NCBI GenBank assembly: GCA_036402115.1
Contig: DASWTM010000146.1
Location: 1 to 23,909 of the forward strand
Direction of reading: 5' to 3'
Length of the DNA: 23,909 bases
DNA from: Chryseosolibacter sp036402115
GTDB lineage: Bacteria; Bacteroidota; Bacteroidia; Cytophagales; Cyclobacteriaceae
Shown here: one piece after another, positions 14,590-22,365 of the stretch
Layout of the letters: each line of letters begins with the position of its first letter
Numbering within the stretch: the first letter of the stretch is position 1
Program-made: the position numbers and the translations under genes
The notes under the pieces: generated by a model
The model's input: only the letters and a program-made list of their open reading frames with translations
Database searches by the model: none
Told to the model about the DNA's origin: nothing

Positions 14590-16200
14590 ATGATTCCAGC
14601 AGACAAAAATCAATCAAACGGCAAAAATCAAAATGGAAACGCTGATGACAATAAAACGCTTACAACGCGCCAAGGTCATCCGGTAACCGACAATCAAAAT
14701 TTGAGAACCGTTGGTAGTCGCGGGCCCGCGACACTTGAAAATTATCAGTTCATTGAAAAAATCTCACACTTTGACCGTGAACGCATCCCCGAGCGGGTTG
14801 TTCATGCGCGCGGAGCCGGTGCTCATGGCGTCTTTGAAGCATATGGGACAGTAGGAAATGATCCTGCATCGAAGTATACCCGCGCAAAACTCTTTCAACA
14901 AAAGGGAAAACAGACACCGGTGTTTGTGCGATTCTCTTCCGTTATCCACGGTGGACATTCACCGGAAACATTGCGCGACCCGCGAGGCTTTGCTGTAAAG
15001 TTCTATACTGAGGATGGAAACTGGGATCTGGTTGGAAACAATCTGAAAATATTCTTCATCCGCGATGCCGTCAAATTTCCGGATTTGATTCATGCATTTA
15101 AGCCTGATCCGGTGACCAATCGCCAGGATGGCGAACGCATTTTCGATTTCGTCAGCAACACTCCTGAAGCGATGCACATGATCACTTTCCTTTTTTCACC
15201 ATGGGGCATTCCGGCTAACTATCGACAAATGCAAGGCTCGGGTGTGAACACGTACAAGTGGGTAAATAAAGATGGCGTTGGTGTGCTTGTTAAATATCAC
15301 TGGGAGCCATTGCAAGGAATAAAAAACCTGACACAGGAAGAAGCGCAGGAAATCCAGGGAAAAAATTTCAACCACGCTACGGAAGATTTGTACGAGGCAA
15401 TCAAGCAGGGCAATTTCCCGTCATGGGAATTGTGCATTCAAATCATGAGTGACGATGAACATCCTGAACTCGATTTTGATCCACTCGATGATACGAAGAT
15501 TTGGCCAACCGACAAGTTTCCGTTCATTCCGGTGGGTAAGATGACTTTGAATCGAAATCCCGAGAATTATTTTGCGGAAGTTGAGCAGGCTGCATTCGGC
15601 ACGGGCGTATTAGTTGATGGGTTGGAATTTTCGGATGACAAAATGTTGCAAGGAAGGACATTCTCCTATTCCGATACGCAGCGCTATCGAGTCGGGCCGA
15701 ACTATCTTCAGCTTCCCATTAACTCACCTAAAACACATGTAGCAACGAATCAGCGCGATGGTCAAATGACTTATTATGTTGATGCTGCAAAAGGACAAAA
15801 CCCTCATGTAAACTACGAGCCATCTTCGCTTAATGGATTGAAAGAAGCACCGAAGGCTGGCAAAGACCACACACCCCATTACAACGCTAACCTTGTACGG
15901 CAGAAAATAGAGCGCACAAATGACTACCAGCAAGCAGGAGAACGCTTCCGCGCATTTGAAGACTGGGAGCGAAATGAATTGATCAAGAATATCGTGAATA
16001 CCCTTGCTCCTGCGCAAAAGCATATACAGGATCGGATGGTTGAACATTTTACGAAGTGTGACCCTGACTATGGAAGGCGTGTAGCGGAAGGGTTGAAAAA
16101 AGCTTCTGAAAACATATCGAAAGGCCCAATTGGTTCAACGAAGTCGGGGGAAGGAGTAGCACAGGCAGAAAAGCAGAGCCACGAAGCAAAGCCTTATTAA
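14590..16200 (+). CDS. katA: Monofunctional haem catalase (small-subunit type)
   Basis: 536 residues converting hydrogen peroxide to water and oxygen. Active-site features: distal His72 in RVVHARGAGAHG, the distal Asn in WDLVGNN (about 150), and proximal haem-ligand Tyr360 in RTFSYSDTQRYR. FFIRDAVKFPD and PVGKMTLNRNPENYFAEVEQ are family signatures. Length below 600 and the absence of a flavodoxin-like C-domain place it in the small-subunit group (probably clade 3). The Asn/Lys-rich N-terminus (1-25) and the short charged C-terminal tail are loosely conserved extensions; there is no signal peptide. The gene symbol is given by similarity only. The ATG at 14590 follows an AT-rich region. Confidence 0.95.
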   Translation: MIPADKNQSNGKNQNGNADDNKTLTTRQGHPVTDNQNLRTVGSRGPATLENYQFIEKISHFDRERIPERVVHARGAGAHGVFEAYGTVGNDPASKYTRAKLFQQKGKQTPVFVRFSSVIHGGHSPETLRDPRGFAVKFYTEDGNWDLVGNNLKIFFIRDAVKFPDLIHAFKPDPVTNRQDGERIFDFVSNTPEAMHMITFLFSPWGIPANYRQMQGSGVNTYKWVNKDGVGVLVKYHWEPLQGIKNLTQEEAQEIQGKNFNHATEDLYEAIKQGNFPSWELCIQIMSDDEHPELDFDPLDDTKIWPTDKFPFIPVGKMTLNRNPENYFAEVEQAAFGTGVLVDGLEFSDDKMLQGRTFSYSDTQRYRVGPNYLQLPINSPKTHVATNQRDGQMTYYVDAAKGQNPHVNYEPSSLNGLKEAPKAGKDHTPHYNANLVRQKIERTNDYQQAGERFRAFEDWERNELIKNIVNTLAPAQKHIQDRMVEHFTKCDPDYGRRVAEGLKKASENISKGPIGSTKSGEGVAQAEKQSHEAKPY

Positions 16201-16212
16201 AAATTGTGAGCG

Positions 16213-16254
16213 ATAGTTTCTGATTTCAACCGGATGCGGCAAGTCAGAAACTAT
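16213..16254. terminator. 11-bp inverted repeat between convergent genes, probable two-way terminator
   Basis: ATAGTTTCTGA (16213-16223) and TCAGAAACTAT (16244-16254) are perfectly complementary with a 20-nt spacer. The plus side is followed by TTCACTTTTCTTTC, and the minus side by an ATTTTTAA tract about 8 nt further on. It begins 13 bp after the catalase stop and overlaps the stop codon of the next, convergent gene. The arm-spacer geometry resembles that of the repeat upstream of the catalase. Confidence 0.6.
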
Positions 16255-16517
16255 TTCACTTTTCTTTCGCGTGGTCGCTTCCTTTCAGCAGCTTCCAACG
16301 CCTGAGTTGCAAGGGCGTGTTGATGGATTGCTTCCCGATGATTCTGTTCCGCAATTCTTCGCTGCATATCAGCGTGATCAACACTTTCTTTTAATTTGAT
16401 TTCAGTCTCCAATAGCTCCAGGCGGTAAGCAGTGGCAACTTGATTCTCATGGTAAGCGACACCAAGCGCCAAGATGGTTGTAATGAGAAGGAATACAATG
16501 GCAGCGTTCTTCTTCAT
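16251..16517 (-). CDS. Small membrane-anchored coiled-coil protein, unknown
   Basis: 88 residues. An N-terminal TM or signal-anchor helix (about 4-22, AAIVFLLITTILALGVAYHE) is followed by a heptad-like, highly charged helix (about 26-80: LELLETEIKLKESVDHADMQ and ALATQALEAAERKRPRERKV). There is no cleavage site and no lipobox. It would be anchored in the inner membrane with a coiled coil, probably on the periplasmic side. No family is recognised. TAACTTTA lies 16 bp upstream of the start, and the gene is convergent with the catalase. Confidence 0.7.
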   Translation of the reverse strand: MKKNAAIVFLLITTILALGVAYHENQVATAYRLELLETEIKLKESVDHADMQRRIAEQNHREAIHQHALATQALEAAERKRPRERKVK

Positions 16518-16532
16518 AGTCGGGGTTTTTAT

Positions 16533-16540
16533 TAAAGTTA
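16533..16540 (-). promoter_or_regulatory. Putative -7 element of the coiled-coil protein gene
   Basis: TAACTTTA on the minus strand ends 15 nt before the ATG at 16517, the same octamer and a similar distance as for the genes starting at 3704 and 6535. Confidence 0.45.
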
Positions 16541-16602
16541 CGCCATTTCATAAAATAAAAAAAAGCCACACAGATTGCGCGGCCGGTGTTCATCTGCAAC
16601 GA

Positions 16603-17787
16603 TCACTTCAATGACAGAAACCATGGAATAAAATCCTGCATCATGGGCATAAAACTACTTCCATGCGTGCCATTGGGAATTAATGTCAAGGTCACGGATG
16701 TTGCTCCGTTCGACTTGAGCTTTTCTAATGTCACTTCAGAGTTCTGATACGGAATGATTTCATCTTTCGTTCCATGATACAAACGCATCGGTACCGAAGT
16801 GGCCCACCCTCCGATCGTATTGTCGCCAATCGCTTTTTTCAGCTCCAATTCCTGATTCGGATCCTTTAGCCGAGCATAGAAATCGGGATCAAAAAGCTTC
16901 GTCAGATCAGTTGTCAGCTTCTCGTTGATTTCAGATCCGTCATATTCGCCATTCATATAGGTGTTCAAGGCCTGCGCGTAGGTGGGCTGAAAAAAATACG
17001 TCAATGGCTTATTCCACTTATAGGTTGTATTGTATGACATGAGTACAAACGCCAGATAGCTTGGATACGAGTAAAAGGTATTCGTGGAAAGTCCTGAAAG
17101 CATTTCGCCCAGATCGTAGCCACCCGCTCCTGCTGCAACAGCCGTGAGTGAAAGTTTATGCTCCGGATTCGTTTCGATCTCCTGTGCTGCAGCGAGCGTC
17201 ACATAGCCACCTTCCGAATACCCGGCAAGGAAGAGTTTGTCGTTAAAAGCAATCTTTTCTTTCGTCAGGAATTCTTTCGCTGCTTTGATCATGTCGATTA
17301 CCGCAAGGCTGGAATGCTCCCGATCATAATAGGGATGAAAAACTGATTCGGATTTACCGTACCCGATAAAGTCAGGCATAAGCGAAATGTAGCCGGACGC
17401 GGCAAACAATTCTGTTCCGGTGTAGCCGCCTGCAGCAGACGGAGCATCGTCCTTAATAAACGTGGTGCCGTGCTGAACGCTCAGCAACGGAGCCTCCCCT
17501 GTAACCCCTACTGGAACCATCAACAGGCCAGACGCTTCGATCGGTTCTCCCCGATAAGTTGTTTGATAAGTGAGTGCGTATGTTTTGACACCGTACTGGA
17601 TTAAAGCGGCAATGTCTGGTTGACCAAATCCAACCGCCAGTGCTTTTAGCGTTTGCGCAGATACATTGGATCGCTCTTCAACGGCTACGAAATATTTCTT
17701 TTCTTCTGCCGTAGCGACAGGTGCTTCATCATCACATGCCAGGAAGCATATCGTCACCAATAAAAACAAATAACTGCGTTTAATCAT
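16603..17787 (-). CDS. Alpha/beta hydrolase lipoprotein
   Basis: 394 residues from the ATG at 17787, chosen because MIKRSYLFLLVTICFLAC then forms a lipoprotein signal with Cys18 followed by DDE; an upstream ATG at 17826 would add 13 residues without sense. The catalytic triad of a secreted esterase or lipase is visible: Ser191 in GYSEGGY, Asp342 in YHGTKDEIIPY and His375 in PNGTHGSSF. The oxyanion region is QHGTTF (105-110), and the core strand ISLMPDFIGYGKS is typical of secretory lipases and prolyl-peptidase-like hydrolases. The protein is tethered to the envelope, facing the periplasm or outside. Substrates could be esters or lipids; the sequence does not decide. Confidence 0.9.
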   Translation of the reverse strand: MIKRSYLFLLVTICFLACDDEAPVATAEEKKYFVAVEERSNVSAQTLKALAVGFGQPDIAALIQYGVKTYALTYQTTYRGEPIEASGLLMVPVGVTGEAPLLSVQHGTTFIKDDAPSAAGGYTGTELFAASGYISLMPDFIGYGKSESVFHPYYDREHSSLAVIDMIKAAKEFLTKEKIAFNDKLFLAGYSEGGYVTLAAAQEIETNPEHKLSLTAVAAGAGGYDLGEMLSGLSTNTFYSYPSYLAFVLMSYNTTYKWNKPLTYFFQPTYAQALNTYMNGEYDGSEINEKLTTDLTKLFDPDFYARLKDPNQELELKKAIGDNTIGGWATSVPMRLYHGTKDEIIPYQNSEVTLEKLKSNGATSVTLTLIPNGTHGSSFMPMMQDFIPWFLSLK

Positions 17788-17872
17788 AAAGTGCGGAAAG
17801 GATAGATAACTATATGTCATAATCAAAAGTTCCTAATCTTAATCGGCCATCCGACCGAAAGACATTTTACCT

Positions 17873-18024
17873 CAAAGCCGCAACGTTTATTTATTCTGTC
17901 TCATCTTGCCCGACCTGTCCAATTTTCATCTGTGTTCAAATTTTACCCCCCGACTTAAGTTCGCAACGTGGAGTGTAGTCGCGCTAACGCTTGGACTGAG
18001 GGTCTCAGAACTACCTTTTCAACG
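17873..18024 (+). repeat. Intergenic repeat, copy 1 (direct)
   Basis: A 152-bp unit beginning CAAAGCCGCAACGT, with GTCTCATCTTGCC, a CATCTGTGTTCA segment, GACTTAAGTTCGC and TCGCGCTAACGCTTGGA (17979-17995), ending TCTCAGAACTACCTTTTCAACG. The start, middle and end blocks return in the same order in copy 2. Confidence 0.8.
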
Positions 18025-18180
18025 CAAAGCCGCAACGTCTATTGTCTCCTGTCTCATCTTGCTCAATTTCTACCGTGTTCATCAGTCAATCAAGCTCAGC
18101 TCTCAGACTTGAGTTCGCTGAGCAAGTCGTGGTGCCTCTGGCGCTTGGATTAAATGTATCAGAAGTATTTATGAAGTTCC
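18025..18180 (+). repeat. Intergenic repeat, copy 2 (direct, diverged)
   Basis: Directly adjoining copy 1, this 156-bp unit begins CAAAGCCGCAACGTCTATTG and keeps GTCTCATCTTGC, a GTGTTCATC segment, GACTTGAGTTCGC, TGGCGCTTGGA and a TATCAGAAGTATTT end. Divergence is clear but the order of blocks is unbroken, so this is an old tandem duplication. Confidence 0.75.
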
Positions 18181-18184
18181 ATCG

Positions 18185-18320
18185 TGCTATTTCCAAGCGT
18201 TAGCGCGACTGCGCACAACGTAGCGATCTTAGTTCGTGGCACACTAGGTGTTTAATCTAGTCACATAAATCTTTAGACGCACGTTGAGCTTCACATGTTA
18301 TCCGTTGCGAACTTTGCGGT
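18185..18320 (-). repeat. Intergenic repeat, copy 3 (inverted)
   Basis: Read on the minus strand it begins CGCAAAGTTCGCAACG and ends AGTCGCGCTAACGCTTGGA (18210-18192), the same first and last blocks as copy 1. The last block matches copy 1 perfectly over 19 bases (17977-17995), giving a 19-bp inverted repeat with a 196-bp spacer. The middle part has drifted almost beyond alignment. Confidence 0.7.
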
Positions 18321-18374
18321 AAAAAATCCTGTGCTGTCGCACCCACTAGTTCTAGTCGCACCCTCAGGCGAACA

Positions 18375-18818
18375 CTATCTTTTCTGAATAAGATACACCC
18401 CCGCCAGCAACAACGCAATTCCGACAACACGATAAACAGAGATTGTATTGATTGGTAAGTTCATCCATCCGTAGTGATCGATAATGATTGCGGCAACAAA
18501 CTGTCCCGCAACGATGAAGGCCAGTGCATTCGCGGCACCGATTCGTGGCGCGGCAATGACAACTCCGGTAACATAGAGTACACCAAGAAGTCCTCCGGTA
18601 AATTTCCACCAGGAAAACGAATAACCCGATGGAAACGTTGGTGTCTGCCTGAAGAATGCAAAGTATAAAACAACGAGAGCGACTGTCCCCACCATAAATG
18701 AAATCAAAGCAGTAAGCACTGGATTGTTGGTGTCCGTTCGCAGTTGTGAATTGACCCCGTTTTGAAACGCAACAGCAACACCCGCAAGAATCGAAAGAAG
18801 GTAATATTGAATTTTCAT
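18375..18818 (-). CDS. YdcZ (DUF606) family DMT-superfamily membrane protein
   Basis: 147 residues from the ATG at 18818; a longer frame from 18851 adds MIQAHFVFLHA, which is less likely. Five TM segments are visible, the usual number for this half-size DMT group: about 4-20, 33-52, 65-88, 97-116 and 126-143. The family signatures NGVNSQLR near the first TM and VGTVALVVLY in the second are present, with the end motif ALLLAGVYLIQKR. Proteins like this are often duplicated or paired and may export small metabolites; substrates are mostly unknown. The start is 55 bp after the ABC-F stop, so it is probably co-transcribed. Confidence 0.85.
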   Translation of the reverse strand: MKIQYYLLSILAGVAVAFQNGVNSQLRTDTNNPVLTALISFMVGTVALVVLYFAFFRQTPTFPSGYSFSWWKFTGGLLGVLYVTGVVIAAPRIGAANALAFIVAGQFVAAIIIDHYGWMNLPINTISVYRVVGIALLLAGVYLIQKR

Positions 18819-18872
18819 AGCGTGTAAAAATACGAAATGCGCCTGGATCACACCTTAGCGCGCAAATTGCAA

Positions 18873-20462
18873 TTACTTTAAATTGATGAATCGACCAATC
18901 AGTATGTCTGTAAGGAACGTCTTGTCGTGCGAAATGACGACCAGTGTACCGTCATAGTCGTTTAAAGCGCCAGCAAGCACCTCGAGGCTTTCGAGGTCGA
19001 GGTTGTTGGTTGGCTCATCGAGAATAATCATATCAGGAGCTTTCGTGCCGATCGACAGGCAACAGAGTACGAGGCGCATCTTCTCTCCTCCACTCAGGTG
19101 CGTGACATTTTTATTCCATGCATCCTTCGGAAATAAAAAGCGATTAAGCCTGACCTTTATTTCGTGCTCACGCAATCCATTCGCGTTGAACGCTTGCGCC
19201 TGGTCGTACACCGATAGACTCCCGTCAAGAATGGAATACTCCTGGTCAACGTAGACGGTAGAGCGTTGGGTAAGTTGGATTGTGCCAACAGAAGGCAATA
19301 CGTTTCCGAGCATCATATTTACAAGGGTGGTTTTGCCTGAGCCATTGCAACCTTGTATTGCTATTCGCTCACCACTTAAAATTTGAAACGTAAGTGGATC
19401 GTCCCACAGCATGGACGGCCCGAAACCAACGTTCACTTCGTGGGCGCTGATCAAAACCTTTCCCGGCTGAAGGGACGAATTATCAAAATTCATTTTCATC
19501 ACTTCACGATTGGGCGCTTCGCTCCGCAAGTCCAGCACCTGCTGCGTGATATCATTGATTTTGCTGACGTGAGTTTCCTTTAAGCGTGCTGCGCTTTTCT
19601 CGGCATTATTGCGAAATGTATTCATCATAATGGTTGGCAGCCCTGCGTTTTGCTGTTTACGCTTTCCACGCGCATCAAGCTTTTGCTTCCGCTCTAAGGC
19701 GTCTCGTTCCGTTTCCCTTGCCTTTCGCAATTCTTTTTCCTTGCTTTTAAGGGCATGAACTATGGCGCTATCATAAATAGATTTTTGTTCGGAATAAAAT
19801 TCGTAATTGCCACCGTAGCGAGTGATTCCATCTCTACCAAGCATGCAAGTTACATCGACCAGGTTTAACAACGTACGGTCGTGGCTGATCAGCACAACTG
19901 TCTTTGTCGTAGCTGAAATAAAGTTATACAAGATCTGTCGGCCAGACGCATCCAGGTGATTACTTGGTTCGTCAAGCAATACGATGTCAGGTTCATGAAT
20001 CATAATTCCGGCAAGAAGAACTTTTGTCTTTTCGCCACCGCTTAAGTTTTTCATTTGCATATCGACCTCCAGCCCGGCTAGTCCCCAACGTGAAAAGCTT
20101 TCAGCGCAACGCTCCTCAATTGACCAATCACCAGCGAGGAGATTCAAATTTGTGTCGTTGACTTCCCCATCAAGTATTTGCTTCAACGCGTTCAGTTTTC
20201 CGTGAATACGTAAGGCCTCGGCCACAGTACCAGCCCACTCATTACCCGAAAGCTGTGGCAGATAATACGAAGGCGCTTCCGCATGCATGGTTCCAGTCGT
20301 AGGAAGAAGTTCACACGCCATGATTTTCATCAGCGTAGATTTTCCCACACCGTTATTCCCGATGAGCGCAACTTTTTCGTTTTTGTTAATTGTAAGATCG
20401 AGATCAGAAAAAAGCCGATCTCCGTTTGGGTGTACGTATGTCACCCTATGAAGTGTAAGCAT
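18873..20462 (-). CDS. ABC-F family ATPase (ribosome-acting type)
   Basis: 529 residues, two ABC domains and no TM segment. Domain 1 has Walker A GNNGVGKS (35-42), signature LSGGE (140-144), Walker B with D164-E165 and switch His194. The linker is a long Lys/Arg-rich coiled coil (about 230-330), where ABC-F proteins insert between tRNA and the ribosomal P-site region. Domain 2 has GCNGSGKTT (371-379), LSGGE (456-460) and Asp482-Glu483. ABC-F proteins act on stalled ribosomes or give antibiotic protection; which role applies here is not decided by sequence. The leader carries a perfect -7 element and a long hairpin that ends at the start codon. It probably forms an operon with the YdcZ-type gene. 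Confidence 0.92.
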   Translation of the reverse strand: MLTLHRVTYVHPNGDRLFSDLDLTINKNEKVALIGNNGVGKSTLMKIMACELLPTTGTMHAEAPSYYLPQLSGNEWAGTVAEALRIHGKLNALKQILDGEVNDTNLNLLAGDWSIEERCAESFSRWGLAGLEVDMQMKNLSGGEKTKVLLAGIMIHEPDIVLLDEPSNHLDASGRQILYNFISATTKTVVLISHDRTLLNLVDVTCMLGRDGITRYGGNYEFYSEQKSIYDSAIVHALKSKEKELRKARETERDALERKQKLDARGKRKQQNAGLPTIMMNTFRNNAEKSAARLKETHVSKINDITQQVLDLRSEAPNREVMKMNFDNSSLQPGKVLISAHEVNVGFGPSMLWDDPLTFQILSGERIAIQGCNGSGKTTLVNMMLGNVLPSVGTIQLTQRSTVYVDQEYSILDGSLSVYDQAQAFNANGLREHEIKVRLNRFLFPKDAWNKNVTHLSGGEKMRLVLCCLSIGTKAPDMIILDEPTNNLDLESLEVLAGALNDYDGTLVVISHDKTFLTDILIGRFINLK

Positions 20463-20537
20463 AGTCGTTCTTTTAAAAGTGAAGAAATAAAGCAGCCGCT
20501 TGAGAGGCCCGTAGGTACTTTTATTAAAGAATGACTA
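20462..20537 (-). promoter_or_regulatory. Long 5'-leader hairpin ending at the ABC-F start codon
   Basis: Arms at 20517-20537 and 20462-20480 pair over about 18 bp, with one A-C mismatch and one 2-nt bulge, around a 36-nt loop (20481-20516). The 3' arm reaches the A of the ABC-F ATG, so the initiation region would be closed in the folded state. A start-stop pair, ATG TAA, lies immediately upstream (20538-20543). Confidence 0.7.
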
Positions 20538-20569
20538 TTACATGCGGTGTTATACGTGAAATCTCATAA

Positions 20570-20577
20570 CAAAGATA
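20570..20577 (-). promoter_or_regulatory. -7 promoter element of the ABC-F gene
   Basis: TATCTTTG on the minus strand matches the Bacteroidota TAnnTTTG consensus exactly. It predicts a transcript starting near 20563-20566, with a leader of about 100 nt that contains the hairpin. Confidence 0.6.
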
Positions 20578-20615
20578 CAAACGTTTTTTAGAAACCTGAA
20601 GTCAACAGTTGTTGA

Positions 20616-21692
20616 TCATTGCGTGGCAGACCCTGCATTTTCTTTTCCATACCTCACATAAAGCTGAGGATCCGCTTTCAACATCGGAAACTGGCGCTGA
20701 TGCCAGTAAGGATAAGCCGGCAAAATTGCACTTGCATCGTCTAGCCTTTTCACTTGATCGAACGTAAGGTTCCATCCTACTGCATCGAGATTTTCCTGGA
20801 GTTGTTGTTGCGTGCGTGCACCAATAATGATGTTGCAGACAGTAGGGCGTTGCAGCAGCCAGTTTAAGGAAACCTGCGACACCGTCTTACCGGTTTCTTT
20901 CGCAATCTCTTCAAGCACATCTACAATATTATAAAGACGTTCATCATCTGCGGTGGTATTTAGTACCGGACTCCCGCCTTGCGCAACGCGTGCATCTTTT
21001 GGAAACGGTTGATTACGCTTGTACTTTCCGGTAAGTTTCCCGCTCGCCAGCGGACTCCAAACAATGGTTCCCACATTCTGATCGATCGCGAGTGGCATCA
21101 ACTCCCATTCGAAATCGCGGTTAAGCAACGAGTAGTAAGCCTGATGTGCAACGTACTTTGCCCAGCCGTATCGCTCAGAAATTGATAGCGACTTCATCAG
21201 GTGCCAACCTGAAAAATTTGAACACGCGATGTACCGGACTTTGCCGCTTTGAATCAATGTATCCAACACCTTCAACGTTTCGTCTATTGGCGTAGTGGCA
21301 TCAAAGCCATGCATATGGTAAACGTCAATGTAGTCTGTGTTAAGTCTGCGAAGACTTGCCTCACAGGCGCGGATCAGGTTATAGCGTGATGATCCGAAAT
21401 CATTTATCTCTGTTGTGAATGGAAATGTTGCCTTTGTGGAGATCAACACTTTATCGCGTAATCCTTTTATCGCTTTGCCAAGAATTTCTTCCGATCCTCC
21501 TTTCGAATAACCGTTTGCAGTGTCGAAGAAATTAACACCTGCATCGACACATAGATTGACGAGCCGCGTTGCCTCCTCCACCTGGGTGCTGCCCCACGCT
21601 TTGAAAAATTCGGTACCTCCGCCAAACGTTGCTGTTCCGAAGCTAAGCACCGGCACGCGCAAACCTGAATTTCCAAGTTGTCTGTATTCCAT
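20616..21692 (-). CDS. Aldo/keto reductase
   Basis: 358 residues of the (beta/alpha)8 AKR fold, reducing carbonyls with NAD(P)H in the cytosol. The catalytic tetrad is present: Asp57 and Tyr62 in FFDTANGYSKGG, Lys87 in VLISTKATF and His128 in DVYHMHGFD. The strand GKVRYIACSNFSGWHL and the cofactor loop IIIGARTQQQLQENLDAVGW are typical of the AKR group that includes E. coli Tas and YdjG-like enzymes. The substrate is unknown. The gene starts a minus-strand series with ABC-F, but the 153-bp gap with its own -7 element suggests separate transcription. Confidence 0.93.
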   Translation of the reverse strand: MEYRQLGNSGLRVPVLSFGTATFGGGTEFFKAWGSTQVEEATRLVNLCVDAGVNFFDTANGYSKGGSEEILGKAIKGLRDKVLISTKATFPFTTEINDFGSSRYNLIRACEASLRRLNTDYIDVYHMHGFDATTPIDETLKVLDTLIQSGKVRYIACSNFSGWHLMKSLSISERYGWAKYVAHQAYYSLLNRDFEWELMPLAIDQNVGTIVWSPLASGKLTGKYKRNQPFPKDARVAQGGSPVLNTTADDERLYNIVDVLEEIAKETGKTVSQVSLNWLLQRPTVCNIIIGARTQQQLQENLDAVGWNLTFDQVKRLDDASAILPAYPYWHQRQFPMLKADPQLYVRYGKENAGSATQ

Positions 21693-21903
21693 ATCTTCCA
21701 GAAATTAAATCCATCAATGGTAGCGAAAAATGTCTAGTCTTTAAATCAGGATTTTAAATTTAAAATTTGAATCTAAAATTTATGAAGTACGCCTGACCGA
21801 AGGGTTTTTCCAGCCGCGAATTTAATAAAGTAATCAGGTTAGTCTGTCGCAAAACAGCCTGTTAATTGACGCTTCTATACCCGCTACGGGAATAGCAGCG
21901 CCC

Positions 21904-21911
21904 TACCTTTA
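21904..21911 (+). promoter_or_regulatory. Putative -7 element of the four-TM protein gene
   Basis: TACCTTTA matches TAnnTTTG except at the last base and lies 18 bp before the ATG at 21930. The rest of the 237-bp gap upstream holds an AT-rich palindromic area (near 21750-21780) and no gene. Confidence 0.4.
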
Positions 21912-21929
21912 TAGTAAAACAAAGAAAAC

Positions 21930-22328
21930 ATGAACACACTAAAAAGCATTGGAGCGGTACTCGCTGGATTAATTTTCATTGGCGTGACACACACCGCTGT
22001 TGACGCAACGCTGGAAGCGATCGGCATACTACCTACCGGCCACCTCAACGTGGGCGCTGGGTTGATCCTGGTCGTTATTCTGTATCGCGCAATTTTCAGT
22101 TTCATAGGATGCTACCTTACCGCGAAGCTGGCACCGAAAAATCCAATGTTGCATTCACTCATTCTCGGTGGCGTTGGGACTGTTCTTAGTGCAGTCGGTG
22201 CAATCGTCACCATCGACATGAATATTGCCCCTGCATGGTACGGATGGAGTCTGGTTGTGATAGCATTACCAATTGCATGGCTCGCAGGGAGGGTGTATGT
22301 TGGCGGATTGGCTAAGGTTAGTAGCTAA
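21930..22328 (+). CDS. Small four-TM membrane protein, unknown function
   Basis: 132 residues with four TM segments (about 5-25, 40-64, 72-95 and 102-122). Conserved-looking features are GVTHTAVDATLEAIGILPTG in the first loop, CYLTAKLAPKNPMLHSLILG between TM2 and TM3, and a Gly-rich TM3. This size and layout are common in Bacteroidota genomes as hypothetical proteins; the single AKLAPKNPM loop resembles small carrier-like or accessory membrane proteins, but no family can be named. A terminator follows at 22366. Confidence 0.75.
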   Translation: MNTLKSIGAVLAGLIFIGVTHTAVDATLEAIGILPTGHLNVGAGLILVVILYRAIFSFIGCYLTAKLAPKNPMLHSLILGGVGTVLSAVGAIVTIDMNIAPAWYGWSLVVIALPIAWLAGRVYVGGLAKVSS

Positions 22329-22365
22329 AGCTAAGGCTTAAGTGCTAGCTATGGCGAAGAAAATA

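Larger units (their letters stand above)
17788..18374. other. Gene-free 587-bp stretch holding a three-copy repeat cluster
   Basis: No credible gene was found between the hydrolase start and the end of the YdcZ-type gene. The stretch contains repeat copies at 17873-18024, 18025-18180 and, inverted, 18185-18320, plus a short direct pair of GTCGCACCC (18336 and 18355). Two plus-strand frames of 61-68 codons were rejected because they run through the repeats. Confidence 0.7.

Noticed and set aside
17906..18153. Two plus-strand frames of 61-68 codons
   Set aside because: They run through the diverged intergenic repeats and have no coding features.
17977..18210. Integron attC-like sites, because of GCTAAC/GTTAGC strings
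   Set aside because: No integrase, no cassette-sized ORFs between the sites, and the rest of the attC structure is absent.
20550..20567. Leader peptide MRFHV as an annotated gene
   Set aside because: The predicted transcript start lies at or just after its ATG, so it may not be transcribed; kept only as part of the leader finding.
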